Position numbers and translations under genes: made by a program. Positions 34,793 through 43,480 of a stretch of DNA of 64,000 bases are shown here, in pieces. The number at the start of each line of letters is the position of its first letter. The stretch's first letter is position 1. A model generated the notes under the pieces. It was not told where the DNA came from, searched no databases, and was given only the letters and a program-made list of their open reading frames with translations. This stretch comes from VBWE01 sp943372645 (GTDB lineage: Bacteria; Bacteroidota; Bacteroidia; Palsa-965): NCBI GenBank assembly GCA_943372645.1, contig CALRZN010000024.1:1-64000 (forward strand), given 5' to 3'.

Positions 34793-37411
34793 TCAGAACG
34801 GATACCCGATCCCGAAATTGATATTCGTCCGTTTCAGCGATCCGTCGTTTTTGCCGAGCCAGCGATGTCCTGCCGGGAAAGCAGGATCGCGGAGCGGGGC
34901 AGCAGCATCAAGACGGAGGATAAAAAAGCTGAGGTCGAAACGCAAACCGATACCGGCTCCGAATGCCACATCGTTGTAGGCGTCTTTAAAATCAAATGTG
35001 CCGCCCGGACGCGTTGCATCTTCTTTGATCAGCCAGATGTTTCCGCCGTCGCCGAAAATGGCCCCGTTCAATGTTTTGGTAATACGGAAACGGAGCTCGG
35101 CATTGTATTCAAACAATATATCACCGAACTGCACATAACGTACGCCCGACGGATCGCTGTACGAGCCCGGTCCCAGTGTACGCGAGCGCCACGCACGCAC
35201 GCCGTTTGCACCGCCCGCAAAAAAACTTTTTTCGATCGGTAACACACTGAAGTTTTTCTGCGGCAACCCCGCGCCCTGCGCAATGCGGAACACGGCCTGC
35301 TGGTGATCGCCTAATTTCAGGTACCAGCGCACATCTATCAGGTAACGGAAATAATGCGCAAACGGAATGTTGTTGATGCGGTACGAACCATTGTTGTCAA
35401 CCGTTGCATTGCTCCGCGAAAAAATAAAATACGGAATCACGCCGGCCATTTCGGCTTCTGTTTTTACAAAAAACACGTTGCGCTGCTGCCGTTTCTGATT
35501 CTGGTTGTTGTACGTATGCACTATGCGCAGGTCGTTCGTTAAGTGATCGGTGAAACGATACAGCAGCAGCTTGTCGTTGTTCTGCACCAATTGTTCAAAC
35601 AGGTTTTCGGAAAGCACCGCATCCACCACGTTGATCTCGGTGAAGTTGATGTTCCAGCGGTTGTTGTTGCCTACCTTCACATAATAACTGTACGCCAGGT
35701 TGCCGATGGTGCGTGTGTAATCCACGCGGCGCTGGTAATTGAACGATGCCTGCAGTGCCGTGCGCCGGCCCGAAAGTTTATCTTCCTTCACAAAGTTGAA
35801 CGGGAAAAAGCCCCGCGGCCGCAACACCGTAAACGGAAAAAATGCACGCGGGAACGTAAGCGAAACTTCCGGCCCGAATTCAATGGTGTTAAACGTCAGC
35901 TGGTCGTCGCCCGAACCGCCGGTGAGGTTGCTCACCAGCTGCTGCGCTTCTGTACCACCGCGCAGGCGCAGTTCAAACACCTCGGCGCCGCGGAACACGT
36001 TGATGTTCGTGTACGCATAACTGCCGCTGATGCCCAAGTTACCGCCGGTGTTGGTGCCTTCCAGCTGCAGCTGGTACGACTGGCGTTTGCTCTGCAGCAG
36101 GCGGATGTAACAGTCAAGCGAATCGCGGCTGCGCGTGGGGGCAATCTGCATGTTTATGCCCACCTGTTTAAAGTTGCGCAGGCTGGTCAGTTCGCGGTAC
36201 GTGTGTTCGTAATCGGATTCACTATACAGTTGCCGGTGCTGCATGCTGATGCGCTCGGTAAGTGTTGACGGGCGGAAATCAAGACTGTCGGTTTCTGTTC
36301 CTTTTTTTACACTGTCGCGGTTGTCGCGGAACAGCAGGTACAGGTTGTCGTAGCCCGGCGGATTAAAACTCCGGCGTGCAACTTCATCTCCTTTTTCGCG
36401 CTGCACGTAATCGGTAACCACATAAATGTTACGCACATAATACCGCGTATGGTTCGTGCGCTTCACGCTCGAGTCCGGCATCAGCTGGTAGTTCTGCCGC
36501 AGCTCGATGGTCAGATTCATCTGGTGGCTGTTCAGTGTAGTATCTGCAAAATAGTGTACAAAGTCTCTTGTAAATGCATAGTACCCGCTGTTGCGCAGCA
36601 GCAATGCAACACGGTCGGCCTCGGCGTGCATCTGGTCCACATCGTAAATCATCCCCGGTTTCAGCAGGCGTTCTGCCGAACTGGTATCGGCAAAATAAAG
36701 CAGCAGCGTGTCGGCCGATTTGTAACGGATGCTGCGGATGGTGTACGGTGTAGCTGCCCTGATGGTGTAAAACACCATGGCTTTCCGTTTGTATTTCAGT
36801 TCCGGGTATTTTTTCGGAAACAGCGCATGTGCCACCTTGCTGCGTTTGCGCGGAACCAGCGCCACCGAATCGGTAACTGTGCTGTTAAAATACCCTTTGT
36901 TGTTGAGGTACAGCCCGAGCTGCCGCACCGTCCGTTCCATCAGAAACGAATCGAGCAGTACCGGCCGTTCACCAATTTTTAATAACCAGTCGCACGTTGC
37001 TTCTGTGAGGCCGCGCCGCGGTTTTGTAAGCAGCTCCTTGGTTTTCCGTTTGTTTTTGTGCGTGCTGTTGTGCGCCTGTATTTTGATGTTTTTCGCTGTA
37101 ATTTTTGCATTGCGGCGGTACATCCGCACCATGCCCGAATCGTGGCGGCGCTGCTGCCGCACCGAATCCACCTGGTTAAATATGTGCAGGTACAGCGGGT
37201 AGCCCCGCATCCCGAAATCAAAAATGCGGCGGTTCGGTTTTTGTTTCAGGTAACCGGTCATTTCGCTCACGTTGATGTTTTTATTATCAACGGTGATTTT
37301 GTTTTTAACCAGCAGTTTCTTTTTTTCGGGTACACGGCGCAGCGTATTGCAGCCCGCCCCTGCCAGCAGCACCAGCAGCAGCACTAATCCGGACAGCGTA
37401 CTGAAACGCAT
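34793..37411 (-). CDS. TamL-type outer-membrane assembly lipoprotein (Omp85/BamA family)
   Basis: About 872 residues. The lipobox LLAGAGC places the acylated Cys at residue 21 when ATG 37411 is used; a GTG at 37471 would lengthen the signal peptide unnaturally. POTRA-like repeats (about 30-380) precede a 16-strand Omp85 barrel (about 400-872) with GGNLGISGSYAYTNINVFRG, SFFAGGANGVRAWRSRTLGPGS (the conserved barrel-lumen loop of the family) and a C-terminal strand ending in INFGIGYPF. Lipidated TamA homologues (TamL) are typical of Bacteroidota and work with TamB in outer-membrane protein assembly; no tamB is visible nearby. Confidence 0.88.
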   Translation of the reverse strand: MRFSTLSGLVLLLVLLAGAGCNTLRRVPEKKKLLVKNKITVDNKNINVSEMTGYLKQKPNRRIFDFGMRGYPLYLHIFNQVDSVRQQRRHDSGMVRMYRRNAKITAKNIKIQAHNSTHKNKRKTKELLTKPRRGLTEATCDWLLKIGERPVLLDSFLMERTVRQLGLYLNNKGYFNSTVTDSVALVPRKRSKVAHALFPKKYPELKYKRKAMVFYTIRAATPYTIRSIRYKSADTLLLYFADTSSAERLLKPGMIYDVDQMHAEADRVALLLRNSGYYAFTRDFVHYFADTTLNSHQMNLTIELRQNYQLMPDSSVKRTNHTRYYVRNIYVVTDYVQREKGDEVARRSFNPPGYDNLYLLFRDNRDSVKKGTETDSLDFRPSTLTERISMQHRQLYSESDYEHTYRELTSLRNFKQVGINMQIAPTRSRDSLDCYIRLLQSKRQSYQLQLEGTNTGGNLGISGSYAYTNINVFRGAEVFELRLRGGTEAQQLVSNLTGGSGDDQLTFNTIEFGPEVSLTFPRAFFPFTVLRPRGFFPFNFVKEDKLSGRRTALQASFNYQRRVDYTRTIGNLAYSYYVKVGNNNRWNINFTEINVVDAVLSENLFEQLVQNNDKLLLYRFTDHLTNDLRIVHTYNNQNQKRQQRNVFFVKTEAEMAGVIPYFIFSRSNATVDNNGSYRINNIPFAHYFRYLIDVRWYLKLGDHQQAVFRIAQGAGLPQKNFSVLPIEKSFFAGGANGVRAWRSRTLGPGSYSDPSGVRYVQFGDILFEYNAELRFRITKTLNGAIFGDGGNIWLIKEDATRPGGTFDFKDAYNDVAFGAGIGLRFDLSFFILRLDAAAPLRDPAFPAGHRWLGKNDGSLKRTNINFGIGYPF

Positions 37412-37472
37412 TCCGGGGGAGACCGGAAACGATACGGAAAAGAATTTTGCGATATGGTTGCGCGTATTCACC

Positions 37473-37480
37473 TATTTTTG
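37473..37480 (+). promoter_or_regulatory. -7 box (TATTTTTG) for the RNA methyltransferase gene
   Basis: Matches TAnnTTTG 18 bases before ATG 37499 and abuts the divergent box of tamL. Confidence 0.5.
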
Positions 37481-37488
37481 CAAAGATA
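37481..37488 (-). promoter_or_regulatory. -7 box (TATCTTTG) for tamL
   Basis: Perfect TAnnTTTG on the minus strand, 69 bases before ATG 37411, directly adjacent to the plus-strand box at 37473. Confidence 0.55.
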
Positions 37489-37498
37489 ACCGGTCAAT

Positions 37499-38269
37499 AT
37501 GATTTCAAAACAAGAACTTTCATTTGTTCGTTCGCTGCAGCAGAAAAAATTCAGAAACGAATCGGGCTGTTTCGTCGCCGAAGGCACCAAAATCGTGCCC
37601 GAACTGCTGGCCGGTGATTTTATCGTTAAAAAGCTCTACGCCACGCCTTCATGGCTCGGCCGCAACCCCGCGCTCACGGCAAACATTGCATCCGCAGCTG
37701 TAAACGATACCGAACTCGAACGCATTTCGGGACTCACCACGCCCAATGAAGTGCTTGCTGTTTTTGAAACGCCCGTGTATCCGCTGCAACCGGAAAAACT
37801 GATCACGGCCCGCGTGCTGGTGCTGGATGATATCCGCGATCCCGGCAACCTGGGTACGATGATACGCATTGCCGACTGGTTCGGAATCGCGGCAATCGTT
37901 TGTTCGCCCGAAACCACCGAAGTGTGGAATCCCAAAGTGGTGCAGGCCAGCATGGGTTCAGTGGCCCGCATACCGGTGCATTACACGCCGCTGCCCGAAT
38001 TTATTGCATCCATAAAAGCACTTGCTCCCGGCATCGCCGTAATGGGCACGTTTCTCGGCGGCGAATCGCTGTACACCCACGCCATGCCCGAAGCCGGTGT
38101 ATTAATCATCGGCAACGAATCGAATGGCATTTCGTTTGCGGTGGCCGCAGCATGCACAACACGAATAACCATTCCTTCATTTTCAGCCGCCGCCGGTAAA
38201 ACAGGCACGGCCGAATCGCTCAATGCCGCCATTGCTGCTGCACTCGCCTTGTCGGAGTGGCGCCGCTGA
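37499..38269 (+). CDS. TrmH-family (SpoU) RNA methyltransferase
   Basis: 256 residues. An N-terminal substrate-binding domain (1-95; RSLQQKKFRNESGCFVAEGTKIVPELL) and a C-terminal knotted SPOUT domain with ARVLVLDDIRDPGNLGTMIRIADWFG (motif 1, with the catalytic Asn/Arg), VVQASMGSVARIPV (motif 2) and LIIGNESNGIS...RITIPSFSAA..TGTAESLNAAIAAALAL (motif 3). It should methylate a 2'-OH in rRNA or tRNA. Divergent from tamL, a pairing common in the phylum. Confidence 0.93.
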   Translation: MISKQELSFVRSLQQKKFRNESGCFVAEGTKIVPELLAGDFIVKKLYATPSWLGRNPALTANIASAAVNDTELERISGLTTPNEVLAVFETPVYPLQPEKLITARVLVLDDIRDPGNLGTMIRIADWFGIAAIVCSPETTEVWNPKVVQASMGSVARIPVHYTPLPEFIASIKALAPGIAVMGTFLGGESLYTHAMPEAGVLIIGNESNGISFAVAAACTTRITIPSFSAAAGKTGTAESLNAAIAAALALSEWRR

Positions 38270-38403
38270 GGTAATTGTAATCAACTGATAAACAGGTTTT
38301 TGGAAATTATTTTTGGTGTTGGGTTAAACCCTCGGCCGGTTGTGTGCATCATACCAAGCGAAAACCGACAACAACTAAACACGATACAAAACACGTTTCA
38401 ATC

Positions 38404-39246
38404 ATGAAAACCAAAAATCTTTTTCAGTTCGGAATTATGCTGATGACTGCAGCCACACTCACCCTCAGCAGCTGCAAAAAAGAAGACGAAGACAGCGATA
38501 CTTCCACTGCAGGCGACAACGCCCTTGCTGAAAGCACCTTCCAGGATGTAACCAACATTGCTTCGGAAGCCGGCGACGGATCACTGAGCAACTACCGCGG
38601 AGGCAACTACGAAGGCCTGCTCAGCACCTGCGCTGTAATTACAATGGACACCGCTGTTTCTACCAACCCGGATACACTGCGCATCAACTTCGGTTCGAGC
38701 AACTGCATGTGTAACGACGGGCGCAACCGCCGCGGAACAATTGTAATCACCTACAACGGCCATTACCGCGATTCGGGAACCGTTTGGAACATTTCGTTTG
38801 ATAACTACTTTGTTAACGACAACCAGGTGCTGGGAACTAAAACAGTTTCGAACCTCGGACACAACCAGGCCGGTCACCTTGTATATGATGTAAACGTAAA
38901 CGGATCGCTCGTACTTGCAAACAACGGCGGAACCATTACCTGGGCTTCACAGCGCCAGCGCGAATGGGTAGCAGGCGAAAGCACCCCGCAGTGGAGTGAT
39001 GATGTGTATTCCATTACCGGCACTGCCAGCGGCACAAGCGCAAGCGGCAACTCGTACAGCGCCACCATCACCAACCCGCTCATCCGCAACATGGCACTCG
39101 GCTGCCGCCGCCACTTTGTACAGGGAACTGTTGAAGTAACACCGTCGAACAAACCGATGCGTACCATTGATTTCGGAACCGGTGCCTGCGACGATATTGC
39201 AACTGTTACCATCAACAATAACACATACACAATCCACCTGCGTTAA
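38404..39246 (+). CDS. Hypothetical lipoprotein
   Basis: About 280 residues. Lipobox LTLSSC (Cys near residue 21) is followed by an acidic linker (KKEDEDSDTS) of the kind linked to surface exposure of lipoproteins in Bacteroidota. The body is beta-rich, with repeated phrases such as TIVITYNGHYRDSGTVWNIS, VNGSLVLANNGGTITW and SYSATITNPLIRNMALGCRRHF. No known domain recognised. ATG 38404 was used since an upstream in-frame start lacks a signal peptide at its N terminus. A terminator follows. Confidence 0.8.
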   Translation: MKTKNLFQFGIMLMTAATLTLSSCKKEDEDSDTSTAGDNALAESTFQDVTNIASEAGDGSLSNYRGGNYEGLLSTCAVITMDTAVSTNPDTLRINFGSSNCMCNDGRNRRGTIVITYNGHYRDSGTVWNISFDNYFVNDNQVLGTKTVSNLGHNQAGHLVYDVNVNGSLVLANNGGTITWASQRQREWVAGESTPQWSDDVYSITGTASGTSASGNSYSATITNPLIRNMALGCRRHFVQGTVEVTPSNKPMRTIDFGTGACDDIATVTINNNTYTIHLR

Positions 39247-39277
39247 TAAAGTCGGTTTGTTAATCGCGGTATAAATG

Positions 39278-39313
39278 CTCCCGTTTCCGGTTCTTCCGGG
39301 ACGGGAGTTTTTT
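39278..39313 (+). terminator. Terminator of the lipoprotein gene
   Basis: CTCCCGT and ACGGGAG pair, with an inner CCGG pair, followed by six T residues. Confidence 0.85.
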
Positions 39314-39329
39314 ATTCGGGAAACCTGAT

Positions 39330-39337
39330 TAAATTTG
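39330..39337 (+). promoter_or_regulatory. -7 box (TAAATTTG) for the TPR-SpoIIE gene
   Basis: Matches TAnnTTTG and ends one base before ATG 39339 and seven before ATG 39345; the second ATG is therefore the likelier start. Confidence 0.55.
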
Positions 39338-39344
39338 GATGCAA

Positions 39345-41441
39345 ATGAAAAACAGGTTTCTCCTTTTTCTTATCGTTTTTTTTACGCCTCATCTGCTCCG
39401 TGCCGGAATTACCGACAGTTTAGAGCAGGTGCTGAAAACCAAAAAAGGGAAAGACCGTGTGGAGTTGCTCGCTGACCTGAGCGAGGAGTATGCCGGTGTT
39501 GACAATAAAAAAGCCGAATCGCTTGCGCGCGAAGCCATCAACCTGGCTGTGGAAGCGGAAGATGATAAACTGATCATCATCGGCAATTCGGCACTCGCGT
39601 ATTATTACGACCGCATCAATAATTTTTCGGAGGCACTGAAATATTACCAGGAAGCCTTGCGCGTAGCCGAGCGTTCCAATGACTCGCTTAAAATAGGGGT
39701 GGCCTGCACCAATGTGGGCCGGGTAATTTTCGCAGAACGTGGCGATCTGAAACGCTCCATGGATTATTACCTCCGCGCCATCGAAATATACAAACTGAAA
39801 GGGGAGAAGAACCGCCAGGCGCGCACCATGGTAAACATTGCCAACCTGCTTGCTGCCGAAGGCAATTACGATGGGGCACTGAAATATTACAAAGATGCAC
39901 TGCCATTTATAACGGATGATAAAGCGCGCGTAACCGTTTACAGCAATATCGCGGCAACATACATTTACAAAAAAGACAATGCGAACGCCAGCCTTGCGAT
40001 GAAACAATCGCTTGGTATTCTTGAAAAAATGCCGAATGCAAAACCGGATCAGCTGGCCACGGCGTACAACAACCTCGGTTCGATTATGTATGAACTGAAC
40101 GACTCGGCCGTGTCGCGCGGTTACATGGAAAAAGCATTGGCCATTAATCTGAAGTATGCGGACAGTGCCGGCATTGCCATGAACCTGTTTAACATCGGCA
40201 ACCTGTTGCTGAAAAACAACAACTATAAGGGTGCGGAAGATTATATGTTGCGGGCCTACGGCATGATGCAGCGGCAGAAAGACAAACAACTGGAAGCGGA
40301 TATGTTTCAATCCATGGCCAAACTGTACAGCAAAACAAACCGGTTTGAAAAGGCGTTTGAATTTCAGCAGAAATATAGCGAAGCACGCGAAAATAGCCTC
40401 ACTTCGGGCATGACGGATAAGCTGGAGCGCGCAGGCGAACGCTTCGAAGCACAGCAGCGCGATATGCAGGCGCAGAAAGAAAATGCGGTGCTGGAAGAAC
40501 GGAACAAACAGAAAAATATATTCATCCTGCTGCTGGTGGCCGGGGCGCTGCTGCTGGTGATTACCGCATTCCTGCTCTTCCGCCGTTTCCGCGACAAGAA
40601 AAAAGCAAACGAAATCCTGGAGAACCGCAACCTCACCATCGAGGCGCAGAAATTTCAGATTGAACAAAAAAATAAAGAGATTACCGACAGCATCCGCTAC
40701 GCACAACGCCTGCAGGATGCTGTGCTGCCCGATGAGCGCAGCCTGCTCAAACTGTTCCCGGAATCGTTCCTGCTGTTTATGCCGAAAGACATTGTGAGCG
40801 GCGACTTTTTCTGGTGCGCGGCCAAAAACGGTTATTCCATTATTGCAGTTGCCGATTGTACCGGCCACGGCGTTCCCGGCGCCCTGCTGAGTATGATCGG
40901 GAACAACCTGCTGCACCGCGAAGTACACGAACACGGCATCACCGATCCCGGAAAAATTCTGCACGGACTCAACAGCGGCCTGCAGCAATTACTCGCCCAC
41001 TCACAGGCCGATGCCGCAACCGGTGAAATACGCGACGGCATGGACATTGCATTGGTGATAATACACAACGCCACGCGCACACTCACGTTTGCCGGTGCCA
41101 ACCGTCCGCTGCTCATCATCCGAAACAACACCATTACCGAACTGCAGCCCAGCCGCAAAGCCATCGGCAGCAGCACCACCGAAGATTTTGTTTTTGAAAC
41201 GCAAACCTTCGCCCTCGCAACCGGCGACCTCCTGCTCGCGTTTACCGACGGCTACGCCGACCAGTTCGGCGGCGGCAAAGGCAAAAAGATGATGCTGCGC
41301 ACCATGAAAGAACAGCTGCTGCTGCATGCGGGTGAACCTGTTGCGGTGCAGAAAGAAAAACATGCGGAGTACTTCAGAACCTGGAAAGGGGAACTGGAGC
41401 AGGTGGATGATGTTTTGGTGGCGGGGATTAGGGTGGGGTAG
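39345..41441 (+). CDS. TPR-containing SpoIIE-type serine phosphatase
   Basis: About 698 residues. Signal peptide, seven or so TPR units (about 35-345; motifs such as ALKYYQEALRVAERSNDSLK, SMDYYLRAIEIYKLKG), a coiled coil, one membrane segment (IFILLLVAGALLLVITAFLLF, near 395), a second coiled coil and a PP2C/SpoIIE domain with FMPKDIVSGDFFWC, VADCTGHGVPGALLSMIG, GMDIALVIIH and FTDGYADQFGGGKGKKM. It should sense through the periplasmic TPRs and dephosphorylate a cytoplasmic anti-sigma-factor antagonist or similar. The final 47 bases, including the stop codon, are repeated at 41879. Confidence 0.9.
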   Translation: MKNRFLLFLIVFFTPHLLRAGITDSLEQVLKTKKGKDRVELLADLSEEYAGVDNKKAESLAREAINLAVEAEDDKLIIIGNSALAYYYDRINNFSEALKYYQEALRVAERSNDSLKIGVACTNVGRVIFAERGDLKRSMDYYLRAIEIYKLKGEKNRQARTMVNIANLLAAEGNYDGALKYYKDALPFITDDKARVTVYSNIAATYIYKKDNANASLAMKQSLGILEKMPNAKPDQLATAYNNLGSIMYELNDSAVSRGYMEKALAINLKYADSAGIAMNLFNIGNLLLKNNNYKGAEDYMLRAYGMMQRQKDKQLEADMFQSMAKLYSKTNRFEKAFEFQQKYSEARENSLTSGMTDKLERAGERFEAQQRDMQAQKENAVLEERNKQKNIFILLLVAGALLLVITAFLLFRRFRDKKKANEILENRNLTIEAQKFQIEQKNKEITDSIRYAQRLQDAVLPDERSLLKLFPESFLLFMPKDIVSGDFFWCAAKNGYSIIAVADCTGHGVPGALLSMIGNNLLHREVHEHGITDPGKILHGLNSGLQQLLAHSQADAATGEIRDGMDIALVIIHNATRTLTFAGANRPLLIIRNNTITELQPSRKAIGSSTTEDFVFETQTFALATGDLLLAFTDGYADQFGGGKGKKMMLRTMKEQLLLHAGEPVAVQKEKHAEYFRTWKGELEQVDDVLVAGIRVG

Positions 41442-41443
41442 GG
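41395..41443 (+). repeat. Direct repeat, original copy (3' end of SpoIIE gene)
   Basis: 49 bases covering the last codons, stop and two further bases of the phosphatase gene. They recur at 41879-41927 with a single difference (A to G at the position of 41429). Confidence 0.9.
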
Positions 41444-41523
41444 TACCTGCGAGATACTGATATAGAACTTTTCTGAAAGGAATTTATAATGCCCTCCTGA
41501 TTGCAAATGTGCTGTTGTTTTAA

Positions 41524-41868
41524 TTAGTTCTTCTTTTTTATAATTCGCATTTCATCTCCTTCGATTTCAACGGATAGCTGAGGTCCCTTTTTTTCTGGTT
41601 CCCAGTTCAATGCTCTCGCTTGTGTAATCCATTTCGAAACATCAGATGGGGTTACTGGTATAACCTTCCCTGTTCCATAGTCTTTTGGATGGCCTTTGTC
41701 AGTATATATTACAAGCGTTGTACCCGGTACTTCCGCATGCTCAATTGCCACGTGAATGTGCCCGCTCCCATAATCCGTTTGATTATACGTGGCTTTTCTC
41801 CGGATAAGCCACAGGTAGGTTTCATTACCAACGGTTATTTTTCGTGTTCCTTTTTTGGGGATGGCCAT
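41524..41868 (-). CDS. Hypothetical protein in a direct-repeat-bounded cassette
   Basis: 114 residues, basic, no signal peptide, family not recognised. It begins MAIPKKGTRKITVGNETYLWLIRRK and contains GSGHIHVAIEHAEVPGTTLVIYTD and VTPSDVSKWITQARALNWEP. It lies alone and antisense between two 49-base copies of the preceding gene's 3' end, just 10 bases from the second copy. After its stop the sequence AACAACAGCACATTTGC occurs, which is shared with the spacer after the DHFR-family gene at 43481. Base composition is more AT-rich than the core genes. Confidence 0.75.
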   Translation of the reverse strand: MAIPKKGTRKITVGNETYLWLIRRKATYNQTDYGSGHIHVAIEHAEVPGTTLVIYTDKGHPKDYGTGKVIPVTPSDVSKWITQARALNWEPEKKGPQLSVEIEGDEMRIIKKKN

Positions 41869-41878
41869 TTTTTTTGTT

Positions 41879-41927
41879 TGGAGCAGGTGGATGATGTTTT
41901 GGTGGCGGGGGTTAGGGTGGGGTAGGG
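41879..41927 (+). repeat. Direct repeat, second copy of SpoIIE gene 3' end
   Basis: 48 of 49 bases match 41395-41443. The copies flank 435 bases that carry a single small gene. Confidence 0.9.
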
Positions 41928-41978
41928 GAGTCTAGTTTTTGTATACGTATTCGTACTGTAGCAAACTCCCGTAAATGT

Positions 41979-42806
41979 CTAATAAAACTCATACATATAC
42001 GTATCGAAATTCAATGGTCTTTCGACCGTTTCAAGTAGGCCTTTCGTGTTGTTTTTGTAAAGTGTTGTAAATACTGCTTTATTGTGATTGCCGAAGCTTC
42101 CAATGTAAGTGTGTTCCTGGCGAATTACTTGCCCGTTTTCATATGTGAATTTGTCTTCAACATTAAGTGATTCCGGATCAGAAATGGAGCGCAGTGATAT
42201 TGCAATAATTTGATTTTTCGTATTGTAATGGTAAGATGTTTTTAAGTCGTTGGATTTACTGTATTTAAAAAGCAACAGGTTCTGCTTGTTGTAAACCAGG
42301 CTGTCGCTCCCTGACTGCATGGCGGAGCGGTTGTTTCCTTCATAGGTTACAATAACTGTTGTATCATTTATGTACTGGTAGGTTGTTGTCTTCTCAAGTC
42401 CCTGTGATGTAGCATCAAAATGTCCGTATTTTCCAATTGTTACGGTCTTTTGCAATCGACCTTTAGCGTCGTAATAGAATTTCGTTTTCAAAGTGTCATA
42501 TGCGAGCCAGGTTCCTATTTGCCATTCTTCCTCCTTTATATTGCCGTTGTAGAAGTATAGGGTTTTGTCAATCGAGGGATCGTCTATATCGAATAACTCT
42601 TTTGAGATCAGATTACCTGCTTTGTCAAATTTCCATACCATGTCAAGTGTGTTTTTCTCAGTGTCATCAGAGAAAAATGATGTAATGGTCTTTACATGGT
42701 GTTTTTTTATCAACGAGTCGGGCGGTATTTCAATGGACTTGTAAACTGACTGGCTGAAGAGATTTATGGACCACATGATGCAGGAAAGAGGAACGATGCG
42801 TTTCAT
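41979..42806 (-). CDS. Secreted YD/RHS-like repeat protein
   Basis: 275 residues. A short signal peptide (MKRIVPLSCIMWSINLFSQS) is followed by strand repeats of the kind seen in RHS/YD proteins (WKFDKAGNLISKELFD, FYYDAKGRLQKTVTIG, YNKQNLLLFKYSKSN, YHYNTKNQIIAIS, FTYENGQVIRQEHTY). Too short to form a toxin cocoon. Function unknown; part of an AT-rich accessory block with its neighbours, 12 bases after the gene at 42819. Confidence 0.75.
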   Translation of the reverse strand: MKRIVPLSCIMWSINLFSQSVYKSIEIPPDSLIKKHHVKTITSFFSDDTEKNTLDMVWKFDKAGNLISKELFDIDDPSIDKTLYFYNGNIKEEEWQIGTWLAYDTLKTKFYYDAKGRLQKTVTIGKYGHFDATSQGLEKTTTYQYINDTTVIVTYEGNNRSAMQSGSDSLVYNKQNLLLFKYSKSNDLKTSYHYNTKNQIIAISLRSISDPESLNVEDKFTYENGQVIRQEHTYIGSFGNHNKAVFTTLYKNNTKGLLETVERPLNFDTYMYEFY

Positions 42807-42818
42807 GATTTTCAGTAT

Positions 42819-43319
42819 TTAATCCTTCTTATTCCACGGTGCGTTTTTTATTTTTTCTGCAAACGCTTCCGGATCAGCAAGAAATTCACTGAATGCTGAT
42901 TGTTCAATTACTTCCGGAATAATAGCGAAGTCAGGCTGGAATACTCGTCCTCCACCTGTTTCCAGTTTCCATCCATTGTCAGCACAAAGCCCAAACATCT
43001 TTTCCAGGAAGTAGAGTGATTTCGTCCTTAAATCAAATCGGAATCCAAGAGAAATTATTATTCCTGAATTTGGGTCAACTTTAAGACTAATGTCATTATC
43101 TTCTTTATTCCTTTCATTTCCTTTCCAGTAAAAGAAATCGGTGGAGTCCACCCAAGGTGCCCTGGGAATGAAAGCGTCTATTTCTTCCACAAATTTCTTG
43201 TGGTCAATATTCAGTTTTCTCCAGGCTTCTTCGTATTCATAGGGTAATTCCTTGTTCGGAGTTGGTATAATCTCCCAAACTGCAGGGATTACGGTCATTC
43301 CTTGTTGCCAGATTGCCAT
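42819..43319 (-). CDS. Hypothetical protein
   Basis: 166 residues from ATG 43319; the frame is open 33 codons further but that part matches intergenic sequence. No signal peptide and no recognised family. It contains GMTVIPAVWEIIPTPNKELP, APWVDSTDFFYWKGNE and SGIIISLGFRFDLRTKSLYFLEKM. The small acidic single-domain form is compatible with an immunity-type or SMI1-like protein, but that is a guess. Transcribed with the YD-repeat gene just downstream. Confidence 0.65.
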   Translation of the reverse strand: MAIWQQGMTVIPAVWEIIPTPNKELPYEYEEAWRKLNIDHKKFVEEIDAFIPRAPWVDSTDFFYWKGNERNKEDNDISLKVDPNSGIIISLGFRFDLRTKSLYFLEKMFGLCADNGWKLETGGGRVFQPDFAIIPEVIEQSAFSEFLADPEAFAEKIKNAPWNKKD

Positions 43320-43480
43320 GCTCTGTTTCTTGATTGATTTAAAGGTTTCGGGTCTTGGCGAATGTGGCGGGCTTTTATCACAAATGTTTATGAAGAGCAC
43401 TAAACATTTGGTTACCACAAAACTGCTATAGAGTACGAAACCCCGCCTATCGCAAATGTGCTGTTAGCGGTTCGTTGTTT

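Noticed and set aside
39420..40988. A 522-codon open frame antisense to the SpoIIE phosphatase gene
   Set aside because: It lacks a coherent domain, is rich in Phe/His/Gln as expected for the complement of a coding strand, and the sense frame is a clear TPR-phosphatase.
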